Shown here: in pieces, positions 44,409 through 52,978 of the stretch
How the letters are laid out: the number at the start of each line of letters is the position of its first letter
How positions within the stretch are numbered: position 1 is the stretch's first letter
The notes under the pieces: model-generated
Told to the model about the DNA's origin: nothing
Database searches by the model: none
The model's input: only the letters and a program-made list of their open reading frames with translations
Made by a program: the position numbers and the translations under genes
From: Enhygromyxa salina
GTDB lineage: Bacteria; Myxococcota_A; Polyangia; Nannocystales; Nannocystaceae
NCBI RefSeq assembly: GCF_002994635.1
Contig: NZ_PVNL01000074.1
Coordinates: 1-64,000, forward strand
Direction: 5' to 3'
Length of the DNA stretch: 64,000 nucleotides

Positions 44409-44999
44409 ATGACCATGTCAAACCACAACATCTGGTTGCCCGTCGCTGGGCTCGTGACCTTGGTGATGCTCGCGCCCGCGTGCGGGGGCGACGACGCGCC
44501 GCCCGACGACGCGGATCCATATGCGTTCGCCGAGGACGCGCCCGCCGACTACACCCGGGTCGACCGGATCGGCATGCCGGCGATCGGGACCGCGGTGATC
44601 ATGGACAAGCAGGCCTACAACGAGGCCGATCCAGCCGCCGACGCAAGCGGGGCGTTCGTCGATCAAATCACGATGTCGGTCGAGGGGCTGCACGCCGCGC
44701 TCGACGACGACCTGATGACCGCGGGCCTGGTCGCGTGTGCGCCGGCCGACTGCGTGAGCCAGGCGGCGCCGCTGGTCGTCCCCGACACGCTCAAGATCGA
44801 TTTTGCGACGGGCGCGGGGTTCCCCAACGGGCGGAAGCTGACCGACCCGGTGATCGACGTGACCTTGGCGGTGGTGCTGCTGGATCTCACGGCGACCGGG
44901 CAGGACGCGACCAGCTTGGTCGGCGTGCTCAACCCGACGGCGAACGACCTGCCGTTCGAAACCTCGTTCCCGTACCTCGCGCCGTATCAGGGCGGGTGA
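44409..44999 (+). CDS. DUF4331-like lipoprotein (second of a pair)
   Basis: A 196-residue putative lipoprotein (signal VTLVMLAPAC). The body begins with YTRVDRIGMPAIGTAVI and ends with NPTANDLPFETSFPYLAPYQ, both typical of the C-terminal half of DUF4331 proteins. With its neighbour it reconstitutes a split DUF4331. It is 2 nt from the previous gene and 18 nt from the TPR lipoprotein, so it belongs to the same operon. Confidence 0.75.
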   Translation: MTMSNHNIWLPVAGLVTLVMLAPACGGDDAPPDDADPYAFAEDAPADYTRVDRIGMPAIGTAVIMDKQAYNEADPAADASGAFVDQITMSVEGLHAALDDDLMTAGLVACAPADCVSQAAPLVVPDTLKIDFATGAGFPNGRKLTDPVIDVTLAVVLLDLTATGQDATSLVGVLNPTANDLPFETSFPYLAPYQGG

Positions 45000-45017
45000 C
45001 CGGCGGTACAAGCAAGC

Positions 45018-46259
45018 ATGCAGGGTCGCCTGGGTTGGGCTTGGGTCGTGCTGCTGGCGATCTCGGGCTGTGAGCGCGGAGCCAAGCCAACGCCGAGCGC
45101 CGAGGCGAAGCCAGCGGTCGCGGTCGCGGCGGAGCAGGGGACCTACGCCGGGGCCCTGGCCGCGATCGATCGTCAGCTCGCCGACGCCCGCGAGCTGGCG
45201 GCGGCGCGCGACGGCTGGGCGGACCACGAGCTGGTCGCCCAGCTGCTGGTTCGCCGCGCGCGGCTGACCGGATCGATCGACGACTGGGTCGCGGCGGACC
45301 AGGCCTTGACCGCCGGCTTCGCGGTCGCGCCCGCTGGCGGCGGGCCGGTGCTCACTCGGCTCGAGCTGGATCTGTCGCTCCATCGCCTGGCTCAGGCCGA
45401 GCTCCGCATCGCCCAGGTCGAGGCCGCGCCGCTTCAGACCGGGGCCACCAAGATCCAGCTCGAGACGGCGCGCGGCGAGCTGGCGGCCCAGCGCGGTGAT
45501 CTCGAGGCCGCGCGGCGAGCCTTCGAGCGCGCGCGCGAGCTGGGCGCAGATCCAGGGGTGACGGCCGGCCGAATGGCGCTGCTGGCCCGACGCCGGGGTG
45601 AGTACGACGCGGCGCTGTCGAGCTTCGAGGCGAGCTTCGAGGCCGCCCGGGTCGAGGCCAGCGAGGGGCAGGGGGCGGCGTGGCTGCTGCTACAAGCTGG
45701 CCTGGTCGAGTGGACGCGGGAGCGACCCGAGGCCGCGCTCCGCAACTACGCCGCGGCCGAGCAGGCGTTCCCCGGCTGGTGGTTGGTCGCGGAGCACCGC
45801 GCTGAAGCGCTGGCGGCACTTGGTCGCACCGCCGAGGCGGAGCTGCTGTACCGCGACGTGATCGAGCGGACCGGTCACCCGGAGTTCATGGACGCGCTGG
45901 CCGAGCTCCTGGCGAGCTCGGGCCATGACGACGAGGCCCAGACGTGGATCGCGGCGGCCCGTCGCGAGCACGAGCGACGACTCGCGGCGCTGCCCGAGGG
46001 CGCGGGGGCCCACGCGCTCGATCACCTGATTCAATTCGCGCCTCACGAGCCGCGCACGCTCGAGCTGGCCCGTCGAGTCGCGCAGGTCGCCCCTAACGAA
46101 GACAACCTGTGCCGGCTCGCCGAATTGCTGTTGACCGTGGGCCAGCCCGAGGCCGCCCGCGCGGCGCTAGAGCAGGCGCGCGCGAACGGGGCCGAGAGTG
46201 CCGAGCTCGCACGCCTGACCCAGCTCGCCAACGAGCCGGTCGAGTCGGCCCCGCCGTAG
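45018..46259 (+). CDS. TPR-repeat lipoprotein
   Basis: A 413-residue protein, lipobox AISGC, then about ten Ala/Leu/Glu-rich helical pairs with TPR spacing (e.g. LAAQRGDLEAARRAFERARELG, RGEYDAALSSFEASFE, LGRTAEAELLYRDVIE). TPR lipoproteins with DUF4331 are a recurring pair in bacteria. It probably scaffolds the DUF4331 proteins. Start 18 nt after the DUF4331 stop. Confidence 0.8.
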   Translation: MQGRLGWAWVVLLAISGCERGAKPTPSAEAKPAVAVAAEQGTYAGALAAIDRQLADARELAAARDGWADHELVAQLLVRRARLTGSIDDWVAADQALTAGFAVAPAGGGPVLTRLELDLSLHRLAQAELRIAQVEAAPLQTGATKIQLETARGELAAQRGDLEAARRAFERARELGADPGVTAGRMALLARRRGEYDAALSSFEASFEAARVEASEGQGAAWLLLQAGLVEWTRERPEAALRNYAAAEQAFPGWWLVAEHRAEALAALGRTAEAELLYRDVIERTGHPEFMDALAELLASSGHDDEAQTWIAAARREHERRLAALPEGAGAHALDHLIQFAPHEPRTLELARRVAQVAPNEDNLCRLAELLLTVGQPEAARAALEQARANGAESAELARLTQLANEPVESAPP

Positions 46260-46293
46260 AGCGAGCCGCTAGGCGAGTCGCGCTCGTTGCTGT

Positions 46294-46299
46294 TATGCT
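46294..46299 (+). promoter_or_regulatory. TATGCT -10-like element
   Basis: It ends 11 nt before GTG 46311 and marks the start of a new transcription unit after the DUF4331/TPR run. Confidence 0.4.
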
Positions 46300-46310
46300 C
46301 GGCGCTTCGC

Positions 46311-47147
46311 GTGACCAGGCTCGCTCGCATCATCTCCCCCGTCTTGTGTGGACTCCTCACCCTGGCGCCCGCGATCGCTCTCGCGGCCCCAGCCAAGGCG
46401 AAGTCGTCGCCGCCCGCCGAGAGCGAAGCGCCCGAGGCCGGCCCGCCCGAGCGCGCCGTCGAGGCCTACCGCCGCGGCACCGAGCTCTACAACGAGGCCA
46501 ATTTCGAGGCGGCGCTCGAGGCGTTCCAAGAGGCCGCCACGCTCTACGCCTCGCCCGATTTTCAGTTCAACATCGCCAAGTGCTACGAGCGCCTGGGCAA
46601 GCTCGAAGAGGCGGTGCGTCACTACCAGACCTACCTGCGCACGGCCGACGACAGCTCGGATCGCGCGGTCGTGGAGTCCACGGTCGAGGATCTCGAGCGC
46701 CGCATCGAAGCGGAGAAGAACCGGCCGGATCCGGAGCCGGAGCCGGAGCCGGAGCAAGCGCCCGAGCCGGTCACGAACCCTGGTCGCGCGCTGGTGATCA
46801 CGGGTGGTGCGCTGCTCGGGGTCGGCGTCGCCGTGGGGCTCGGTGGCGGACTGGGCTTTGGGATCCCCGTCAGCCGCGACAACGCCAGCTTGGGCGACGT
46901 GCGAGACGGCAACCCCGACCGCCTGACCTTCGCCGAGGCCGACGAGATCGCGATCCGGGCCAGCCGCAACCAGACCATCGAGCGGATCATGATCGGCGCG
47001 GGCGGGGCGCTGGCGATCACGGGCGTGGCCCTGCTCGCGGTCGGCCTGTCGAAGAACAAGAAGGCCGCCGGTTCAGCGGCCCGGCTGTCGGTCTCGCCCA
47101 TGTGGGGGCGGACGGGCGGCGGCCTCACCTTGCAGGGAAACTTCTAA
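46311..47147 (+). CDS. Exported TPR protein with C-terminal membrane helices
   Basis: A 278-residue protein from GTG 46311. A signal peptide (ending IALAAPAKA) is followed by three TPR-like helical pairs (AVEAYRRGTELYNEANFEAA, FNIAKCYERLGKLEEAV), a (PE)n linker and two hydrophobic segments near ITGGALLGVGVAVGLGGG and IGAGGALAITGVALLAVG. This is a common myxobacterial envelope protein plan, often next to serine/threonine kinases. The stop codon overlaps the next ATG (TAATG), so the two genes are coupled. Confidence 0.75.
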   Translation: MTRLARIISPVLCGLLTLAPAIALAAPAKAKSSPPAESEAPEAGPPERAVEAYRRGTELYNEANFEAALEAFQEAATLYASPDFQFNIAKCYERLGKLEEAVRHYQTYLRTADDSSDRAVVESTVEDLERRIEAEKNRPDPEPEPEPEQAPEPVTNPGRALVITGGALLGVGVAVGLGGGLGFGIPVSRDNASLGDVRDGNPDRLTFAEADEIAIRASRNQTIERIMIGAGGALAITGVALLAVGLSKNKKAAGSAARLSVSPMWGRTGGGLTLQGNF

Positions 47148-48058
47148 TGCGCGCGCACCACGATACTCGTTCCAGGGCTGGGCTCGAGCTTGGCTTGTCG
47201 CTGCTCGCTTGCGTCTCGTTGGCGGGCTGCCTCACCAACACCCCAGATCCCGAGCTCGGCGGCGTCTATGCCTGCGTCGAGGACGTCGACTGCCCCGGGA
47301 CCCAGGCGTGCCTGCAGAAGGTCTGCGAGGCGGTCGAGCTGCCGGTCCTCCAGATCCTCAACCCGGAGTCCGAAGAAAAATATCCGTTCGGCAGCGCGAA
47401 CACGGACATCCTGAATGTCTCGGGTGCCAACCTGATCTTGCGCAGCCAGTCGGCGTCGAACGACCCGGTGCCCGGCGAGGGCTACCTGGTCGTGTTCGTC
47501 GACGAGGTGGAAGTGGCCGTAATCGACACGGGTGACATCAGCGCCGGGATTCAGGCCAATATCAACATCCCCGACACGCCCGGGGCCCACCGGATCCGCG
47601 TGCAGGCCCGGCTCAACGACGGCACCGACTACGACAACGAGACCGCGCACGCGCGTCGGATCGTGTGGGTCGACGACGGCCGCGAACACGTCGCGCTGCG
47701 CAAGCCGTGGCCGGGCGATGTGTTCGGGCTCGAGTCGCAGGTGATCGAGGCCGAGGTCGTCACGCTGGGCGGGATCGAGATCGGGCCGCCCGAGACCATG
47801 CGCGAGCACGTGCATGTCTACTACGACGCACCGTTTCCGGGCTGCCTCATCATGAATCCCATGTGCGAGGTCGGCTACAACGGCGTCGTGCCGTCCGACG
47901 AGGACGCGTTCGGACCGGTGCTGTTGCCCGCGTCGGCGGCGGGCATGGTCTCGCTGACGGCCGTGGTCGCGAAGTTCGACCACACGACGTACGAAGACGA
48001 CATGGGTGAGCGGGTGTTCTCGGCGCCGATCATGATCCTGCGCAGCGACGCCCAATAA
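47147..48058 (+). CDS. Lipoprotein, beta-sandwich type, unknown function
   Basis: A 303-residue lipoprotein (lipobox VSLAGC). A short Cys-containing module (YACVEDVDCPGTQACLQKVC), reminiscent of the Cys-rich modules of myxobacterial surface proteins, is followed by two or three immunoglobulin-like beta domains (e.g. PGAHRIRVQARLNDGTDY). No catalytic motif. It overlaps the TPR gene by 1 nt and is probably anchored with it at the cell surface. Confidence 0.72.
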   Translation: MRAHHDTRSRAGLELGLSLLACVSLAGCLTNTPDPELGGVYACVEDVDCPGTQACLQKVCEAVELPVLQILNPESEEKYPFGSANTDILNVSGANLILRSQSASNDPVPGEGYLVVFVDEVEVAVIDTGDISAGIQANINIPDTPGAHRIRVQARLNDGTDYDNETAHARRIVWVDDGREHVALRKPWPGDVFGLESQVIEAEVVTLGGIEIGPPETMREHVHVYYDAPFPGCLIMNPMCEVGYNGVVPSDEDAFGPVLLPASAAGMVSLTAVVAKFDHTTYEDDMGERVFSAPIMILRSDAQ

Positions 48059-48190
48059 CGGTCGCGGGGCTCGGTCGGCGCGGCGAAGTGCACGACGTGA
48101 CAACGCGATCGCGATCCGGCCCACCGCTCGACGCCCACGGCTCCGCGCGACGGCGCAAACTTGCTGCGCAACCCCCACTGACCTGACCGG

Positions 48191-48196
48191 TACAGT
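48191..48196 (+). promoter_or_regulatory. TACAGT -10-like element
   Basis: It ends 6 nt before GTG 48203 and supports that start for the alpha/beta hydrolase. Confidence 0.4.
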
Positions 48197-48202
48197 GCAG
48201 GG

Positions 48203-48976
48203 GTGACCCCCAAGGAGATCCTGGATCACCCGGTCGTCGCCGCCCGCTACTTTTTTCCTCGGCGCGCGCGACTGCCAGATCCCTTCGTGGTCTTGCACAA
48301 TGGCGTGGCGCTGCACTGCTATCGAAGCGCGACCCACGAGCGCGGGCCATGGTTGCTGCACTTTCACGGCAACGGTGAGGTCGTGCTGGACTGGCTGCCC
48401 GGGTTCACGCCGGGGCTGGTCGACGCGGGGCTCAACGTGGTGCTTGGCGAGTATCGCGGGTATGGGGGCTCGAGCGGCAGCCCCGCGCTGGCCTCGATGC
48501 TCGATGACGCGCTGGCGATCACCGACGCGCTGGGCGTCGATCCAGGCGCGTTGGTGGTCTATGGCCGCTCGGTTGGATCGATCTACGCGCTGCACGTGGC
48601 CGCCCATCGAGCGGTCGCGGGGCTGGTGATCGAGAGCGGGATCGCGGACGTCGGTGAATGTCTGGCCCGGCGCCTGCGCGCCGAGGAGCTCGGCGTCGAT
48701 GATGCCCAGCTGCGCGCGGCCGTGGACGCGGTGCTGGATCACCGGGCCAAGCTCCAGGCGTTCGCGGGCCCGGTGTTGGTGTTGCACGCGCGGGCCGACG
48801 TGCTGGTGCGCCCCGAGCATGCCGTGCAGCTGGCCAAGTGGGCGGGGGCGCGGGCACGCTTGCACCTGTTCGAGCGTGGCAATCACAACACGATCCACGC
48901 GTTCAATGCAGACGAGATCATCGAGCGGGTCGCTGGCTTCGTGCATGACGTGACCCGCTGTGGGGGTGGGGCGTAA
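48203..48976 (+). CDS. Alpha/beta hydrolase (BEM46-like)
   Basis: A 257-residue cytosolic alpha/beta hydrolase starting with GTG. The oxyanion strand is LLHFHGNGEVV, and EYRGYGGSSGSPAL precedes the nucleophile elbow VYGRSVGSIYALH (GxSxG). VLVLHARADVLV supplies the acid-loop Asp region and RGNHNTIH the catalytic His. The order is that of the BEM46/YfhR-type serine esterases. Its substrate is unknown and it has no operon partner. Confidence 0.88.
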   Translation: MTPKEILDHPVVAARYFFPRRARLPDPFVVLHNGVALHCYRSATHERGPWLLHFHGNGEVVLDWLPGFTPGLVDAGLNVVLGEYRGYGGSSGSPALASMLDDALAITDALGVDPGALVVYGRSVGSIYALHVAAHRAVAGLVIESGIADVGECLARRLRAEELGVDDAQLRAAVDAVLDHRAKLQAFAGPVLVLHARADVLVRPEHAVQLAKWAGARARLHLFERGNHNTIHAFNADEIIERVAGFVHDVTRCGGGA

Positions 48977-49053
48977 TTGGGCGGCATCCAGCCCGCAGAG
49001 TCTGCCGTTTTGAGATTGTGGTCGTCCCCACGATTGCGTGGCATGTGAAGGTA

Positions 49054-50448
49054 ATGCGGAGAGTTCGGTGTGTCTGCGCGCTGCTGAGCCTCGGCTTCGT
49101 CAGCGCCTGTTCGGGTGTGACCGGCGAGGATGACGCCGCGGGCGAGACGTCCGGTGACGTCGATGACGACGACGACAATGAGGATCCATCGGGCTGGACC
49201 GTGGTCGAGTCCGAGCTGCCACGCGACATTCACCCGATGCCGACCAGCGAGGAGACGGCGGCGCTCGCCAGTGACCAGCTGGCCCTGGCGCTCGACGTGT
49301 ACCATGCGCTGCGAGCGGACCCCGAGAATCAGAGCTTCTGCGTCTCGGCCTATGGTCTGCAACACGGGCTGGGAATGCTCTATGCGGGCAGCGCTGGCGT
49401 CGCGAAGGCGCAGATGCAGACTGCGCTGCACTTCTCGCTCGCCGATGATCGTCAGCACGTTGCGCTGAACTGGCAGGAGCTCGAGCTGCAAGAGCGCAAC
49501 CTCGAGGCGCTCGACGAGCCCGGCCAACACAAGGGTCCGCTGGTCCTGACCACGGTCAACGCGATCTGGCTGGCGCAGGCGCTCGGTGGCGCGGTCGAGA
49601 CCGACTACCTGGATCGGCTCGCGGTCAATTATGGCGTGGGTCTGTTCCTCGCCGACTTTTCAACCGATCAGTCGGCCGACACCGAGCGTCAGGCGATCAA
49701 CGCGTGGATCTCCGAGCGCACCCATGCGCGGATCGATCAGCTGTTTCCGAGCGAGGCGCTCAGTCGCCAGACCACGGTGGTGCTGGCCAGCGCGCTCGAC
49801 CTCGAGGCGCCCTGGATGGTGCCGTTTGACGTCGCGATGACGGCCACCGAGCCGTTCGAGCTGAGCGGCGGCGACGAGATCATGGTCGACATGATGACCC
49901 ACCCCGCGCTCGAGGCCCGGTTTGGCCAGGGGGCCGACTACACCGCGCTGGCGATCCCGCTGCGAGGGATCTCGCTCGAGCTGGTGTTGATCGTGCCCGA
50001 GGGGCAGCTCGGCGAGTTCGAGGCGGGGCTCGACGTCGCCCGCGTGACCACGTTGCTCGACGACCTGGTCTGGGAGCACGTCGACACCCACGTGCCCCGC
50101 TTCGAGCTGCGCGCTGACCTGCCGCTGACCTCGGTGCTCGCGGACGAGCTGGGCATGCCCGCACCGTTCGGCGATCCGGCGGCGTTCTCGGGGATCGTCA
50201 GTGACGGAGTTGGTGTGCTCGAAGATGTGTTTCACGACAGCGTGATCACGGTCGACGAGCACGGCGTCGAGGCTGCCGTGGGCGTGGGCGCTGGTGTGGT
50301 TGCGACGGCTGGGGTCAATCCCAGCCAGGCGTTTTGGGTTGATGCACCCTTCATTGTGATGATCCACGACCGACCGACCCGCAGCGTGCTGTTCCTGGGG
50401 CGCGTCCTGGATCCTCGCGGACCGGGGTCAGCGTCGCGTCGCGGCTAG
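49054..50448 (+). CDS. Serpin-family protease inhibitor lipoprotein
   Basis: A 464-residue putative lipoprotein (lipobox FVSAC) with an acidic tether and a full-length serpin domain. Visible are LALDVYHALRADPENQSFCV (helix A), YAGSAGVAKAQM, ALDLEAPWMVPFD and the reactive-centre hinge VDEHGVEAAVGVGAGVVATA (from about residue 399). The closing serpin signature is APFIVMIHDRPTRSVLFLGR. The small Gly/Ala/Val residues in the hinge favour an inhibitory, not storage, serpin. Tethering at the surface suggests protection from host or prey proteases. ATG 49054 gives a proper signal; it converges on the next gene with a 21-nt overlap. Confidence 0.9.
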   Translation: MRRVRCVCALLSLGFVSACSGVTGEDDAAGETSGDVDDDDDNEDPSGWTVVESELPRDIHPMPTSEETAALASDQLALALDVYHALRADPENQSFCVSAYGLQHGLGMLYAGSAGVAKAQMQTALHFSLADDRQHVALNWQELELQERNLEALDEPGQHKGPLVLTTVNAIWLAQALGGAVETDYLDRLAVNYGVGLFLADFSTDQSADTERQAINAWISERTHARIDQLFPSEALSRQTTVVLASALDLEAPWMVPFDVAMTATEPFELSGGDEIMVDMMTHPALEARFGQGADYTALAIPLRGISLELVLIVPEGQLGEFEAGLDVARVTTLLDDLVWEHVDTHVPRFELRADLPLTSVLADELGMPAPFGDPAAFSGIVSDGVGVLEDVFHDSVITVDEHGVEAAVGVGAGVVATAGVNPSQAFWVDAPFIVMIHDRPTRSVLFLGRVLDPRGPGSASRRG

Positions 50449-52752
50449 GCCGGCGGCCACGGTCGCAACCAGGATCTGCGCTTCGATCAGCTCAAAGCAC
50501 ATCGGCGGCTTGATCTTCACGACGTTGTGCGCGGGCCCGTCGACGCTCAAGAGCACGCCGCGGTTGTGCGCGTGCTCGACCAGGGCCTTGGCCCGCGCGG
50601 CGTCGGGCCGCTCGGCGCCGGGTTCCACCAGCTCGATGCCGAGGAACAGCCCGCGCCCGCGGACCTGCGCGACGCCGGGATCGCCAAGCTGCTCGAGCTC
50701 CGCCTGCAGCCACGCGCCGGTCTCGCGTGCGTTGTCGATCAGCCCCTCTTCGCGAATCACGTCCAGCACCGCCTGGGCGACCGCGCACGACACCGGGTTG
50801 CCCCCAAAGCTGTTGAAGTACTCCATGCCGCTCGCGAAGCTGGCCGCGAGCGCGGGCGTGGTCACGACCGCGCCGACCGGGTGCCCGTTGGCGATCGGCT
50901 TGCCGAGCGTGAGGATGTCCGGGACCACGCCCTCGGCCTGGAACGCCCACATCGCGTCGCCGACCCGGCCGAACCCAACCTGGACCTCGTCGGCGATGCA
51001 CACGGCCCCGGCCGCGCGGGCTTGCTCATAGGCGGCCGCCAAGAAGCCCGTCGCGGGCACGATCTGACCGGCGCAGCCGAGCACCGACTCGCAGATGAAC
51101 GCCGCGAGCCGCTCGCCGCGAGCGCGGGCGTGCTGGTCCGCCACGGCGATCCCCTGGGCGTAGGCGGGGCCGTCGTCGGCGTGGCGACCACGCCGTGGAT
51201 CCGGAGTATCGAGCACGTGGACCCACGCCGGGCGGCCGCGCCCACCCGGGCCGTCGAACTTGTAGGGGCTGATGTCGACGAGCGTCGAGCTGTTGCCGTG
51301 GTAGGCCCCGCCGACGACCACGACCTCGTTGGCCCCCGTGTGCGCCCGGGCGATCCGCAGCGCGAGCTCGTTGGCCTCGGTGCCCGAGCAGACCAAGAAC
51401 ACGACGCTGAGCGGGGCCGGCAAGGTCGCGCACAGCGACTCGGCGTAGTTGAGGATGCCCTCGTGCAGGTAGCGGGTGTTGGTGTTGAGCGTGGCGAGCT
51501 GCTGGGCCGCCGCCGCGACCACGCGCGGATGGCAGTGGCCGACGTGGCTGATGTTGTTGACGCAGTCGAGGTAGGCGTTGTCGTGCTCGTCGAACAGCCA
51601 GGTGCCCTCGCCGCGGCGGATGTACAGCGGGCTGTCGTAGGCGAGGCTCAGCGAGGCGCCGAGTCGTACCCGCCGCTGGGCCAGCAGCCGCGGCCGCGAG
51701 CGGGCGCCGGGCACCCGCACGGGCGCTGGCAGCCCGCACGCGCTGGCCAGGTACTTGGTCACCGCCCGGCGGCCGAACTCGGTCAGCTTGCCGAGCAGCG
51801 ACCAGGCCTGGGCCTCGGAGCTGAAGCTGTGCTCGTTGTCGGGCTCGCGCGCGCGGGCGAGGGTCGAGCTGGTCACGCTCACGGCCAGTCGCGCGCGGAT
51901 CAGATCAAACAACAAGTCGAGCTCGAGCGGGGTCAGCGGGCGGCGCTCGTGATAGCCCACGCAGACCTCGGCCAGGGCCTGGATCGGATCCGGGACCATC
52001 CCCGCGTAGGCCAGCGCGATCGCCAGATCGCAGATCGTCGGGGCCACGCACACGTCGCCAAAATCGAAGATGCCCCGCAGCTCGTCGCTCGCGACGACCA
52101 GGTTGTTGTCGTTGGCGTCGCCGTGGATCAGCTGGCAGGACAGGTCGGGCACGCGGGGGATCACCCGGGCCCGAAACTGCGCGAGCGCGTCGACGATCAG
52201 CGCGCGCCGGGGCCCGGCCTCGATCGGGCCGAGCTCGTCGGCGATCCAGTCGGCCTCGGTCAAATTCCAGGGCGTCGAGCGGTACATGGCCGGGTGCTCG
52301 AAGTCCTCGAGGTCACGGTCGAGCTGCGCGAGCGCGAGGCCGAGCGCCCGGCGCAGCGCGGGCGTGGGCGCGGGCAAAGCCGACCACAGCTGCCCAGGTA
52401 TGAAGCTCAGCACCCGCATGATGCAGGGCTGGCCGGTCGCGTCGGTGATCGAAACCAGCGCGTCGCCGCTGCGGCTGGGGATCACCCGTGGGACCAGATC
52501 AGCGGACGGGCGGGCCGCGAGGTGCCTGAGCACCGCGACCTGCAGCTCGATGATCTCGCGGGGCTCGACGCTGACCTTGATCACGTGCTGGTGCTCGCCT
52601 GCGAGCGAGCGCGAGGTGATCAAGTAGTTGCAGTCGTCGTAGCTGCCAAGATCCTGCAGTCCACCCTCGCTCGCGGCCAGGTCCCAGAGCTGGTAGGCGA
52701 GCGCGGCGATGCGTGAAGCGTCGAGCTGTGGTCGTGGTGGCACCGCTGGCAT
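50428..52752 (-). CDS. Fusion of aminoglycoside-phosphotransferase-like kinase and class III aminotransferase fold (hydroxylysine kinase/phospho-lyase type)
   Basis: A 774-residue two-domain protein. The N-terminal kinase-like domain (about 1-340) has CQLIHGDANDNNLVV and IFDFGDV, the catalytic loop and metal Asp of the APH/choline kinase family. The C-terminal PLP domain (about 350-774) has AVCIADEVQVGFGRVG and the lysine LTLGKPIANGHPVGA (Lys about 618). This is the layout of AGPHD1 plus AGXT2L: kinase followed by PLP-dependent phospho-lyase, which degrade hydroxylysine or phosphoethanolamine. I infer a phosphorylate-then-eliminate enzyme for an amino alcohol. ATG 52752 is chosen; TACTCG ends 9 nt upstream. 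Confidence 0.85.
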   Translation of the reverse strand: MPAVPPRPQLDASRIAALAYQLWDLAASEGGLQDLGSYDDCNYLITSRSLAGEHQHVIKVSVEPREIIELQVAVLRHLAARPSADLVPRVIPSRSGDALVSITDATGQPCIMRVLSFIPGQLWSALPAPTPALRRALGLALAQLDRDLEDFEHPAMYRSTPWNLTEADWIADELGPIEAGPRRALIVDALAQFRARVIPRVPDLSCQLIHGDANDNNLVVASDELRGIFDFGDVCVAPTICDLAIALAYAGMVPDPIQALAEVCVGYHERRPLTPLELDLLFDLIRARLAVSVTSSTLARAREPDNEHSFSSEAQAWSLLGKLTEFGRRAVTKYLASACGLPAPVRVPGARSRPRLLAQRRVRLGASLSLAYDSPLYIRRGEGTWLFDEHDNAYLDCVNNISHVGHCHPRVVAAAAQQLATLNTNTRYLHEGILNYAESLCATLPAPLSVVFLVCSGTEANELALRIARAHTGANEVVVVGGAYHGNSSTLVDISPYKFDGPGGRGRPAWVHVLDTPDPRRGRHADDGPAYAQGIAVADQHARARGERLAAFICESVLGCAGQIVPATGFLAAAYEQARAAGAVCIADEVQVGFGRVGDAMWAFQAEGVVPDILTLGKPIANGHPVGAVVTTPALAASFASGMEYFNSFGGNPVSCAVAQAVLDVIREEGLIDNARETGAWLQAELEQLGDPGVAQVRGRGLFLGIELVEPGAERPDAARAKALVEHAHNRGVLLSVDGPAHNVVKIKPPMCFELIEAQILVATVAAGLAATRR

Positions 52753-52843
52753 CGGTGACGGCGAGTATGAACGATCGTTGCCGCGCGCGGGAACCCGGCG
52801 TGCGAGTTGACACGGCGGCGGACGCCAGCGTTCACTGTCGTTC

Positions 52844-52963
52844 ATGTCTACGCCGCTGACTGGCTCGGGTGCTGGACACCGTGGTGGTGAAGATGAGCAC
52901 GATGAGGCGTTCCTCGCGTCGGTGCGGGCGCCGTTCGAGGCGGCGACCGAGCCCTTGAATTAG
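52844..52963 (+). CDS. Possible small gene upstream of nucleotidyltransferase, 39 residues
   Basis: The frame MSTPLTGSGAGHRGG continues EDEHDEAFLASVRAPFEAAT and ends just before the Shine-Dalgarno (TAGGAAG) of the next gene. It is 15 nt upstream of the next ATG on the same strand. The acidic then helical character is protein-like and codon use is GC-rich in the third position. It could be a leader peptide, or the remnant of the next gene's old N-terminus. No homology is recognised. Confidence 0.3.
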   Translation: MSTPLTGSGAGHRGGEDEHDEAFLASVRAPFEAATEPLN

Positions 52964-52978
52964 GAAGATCGGCAACTC

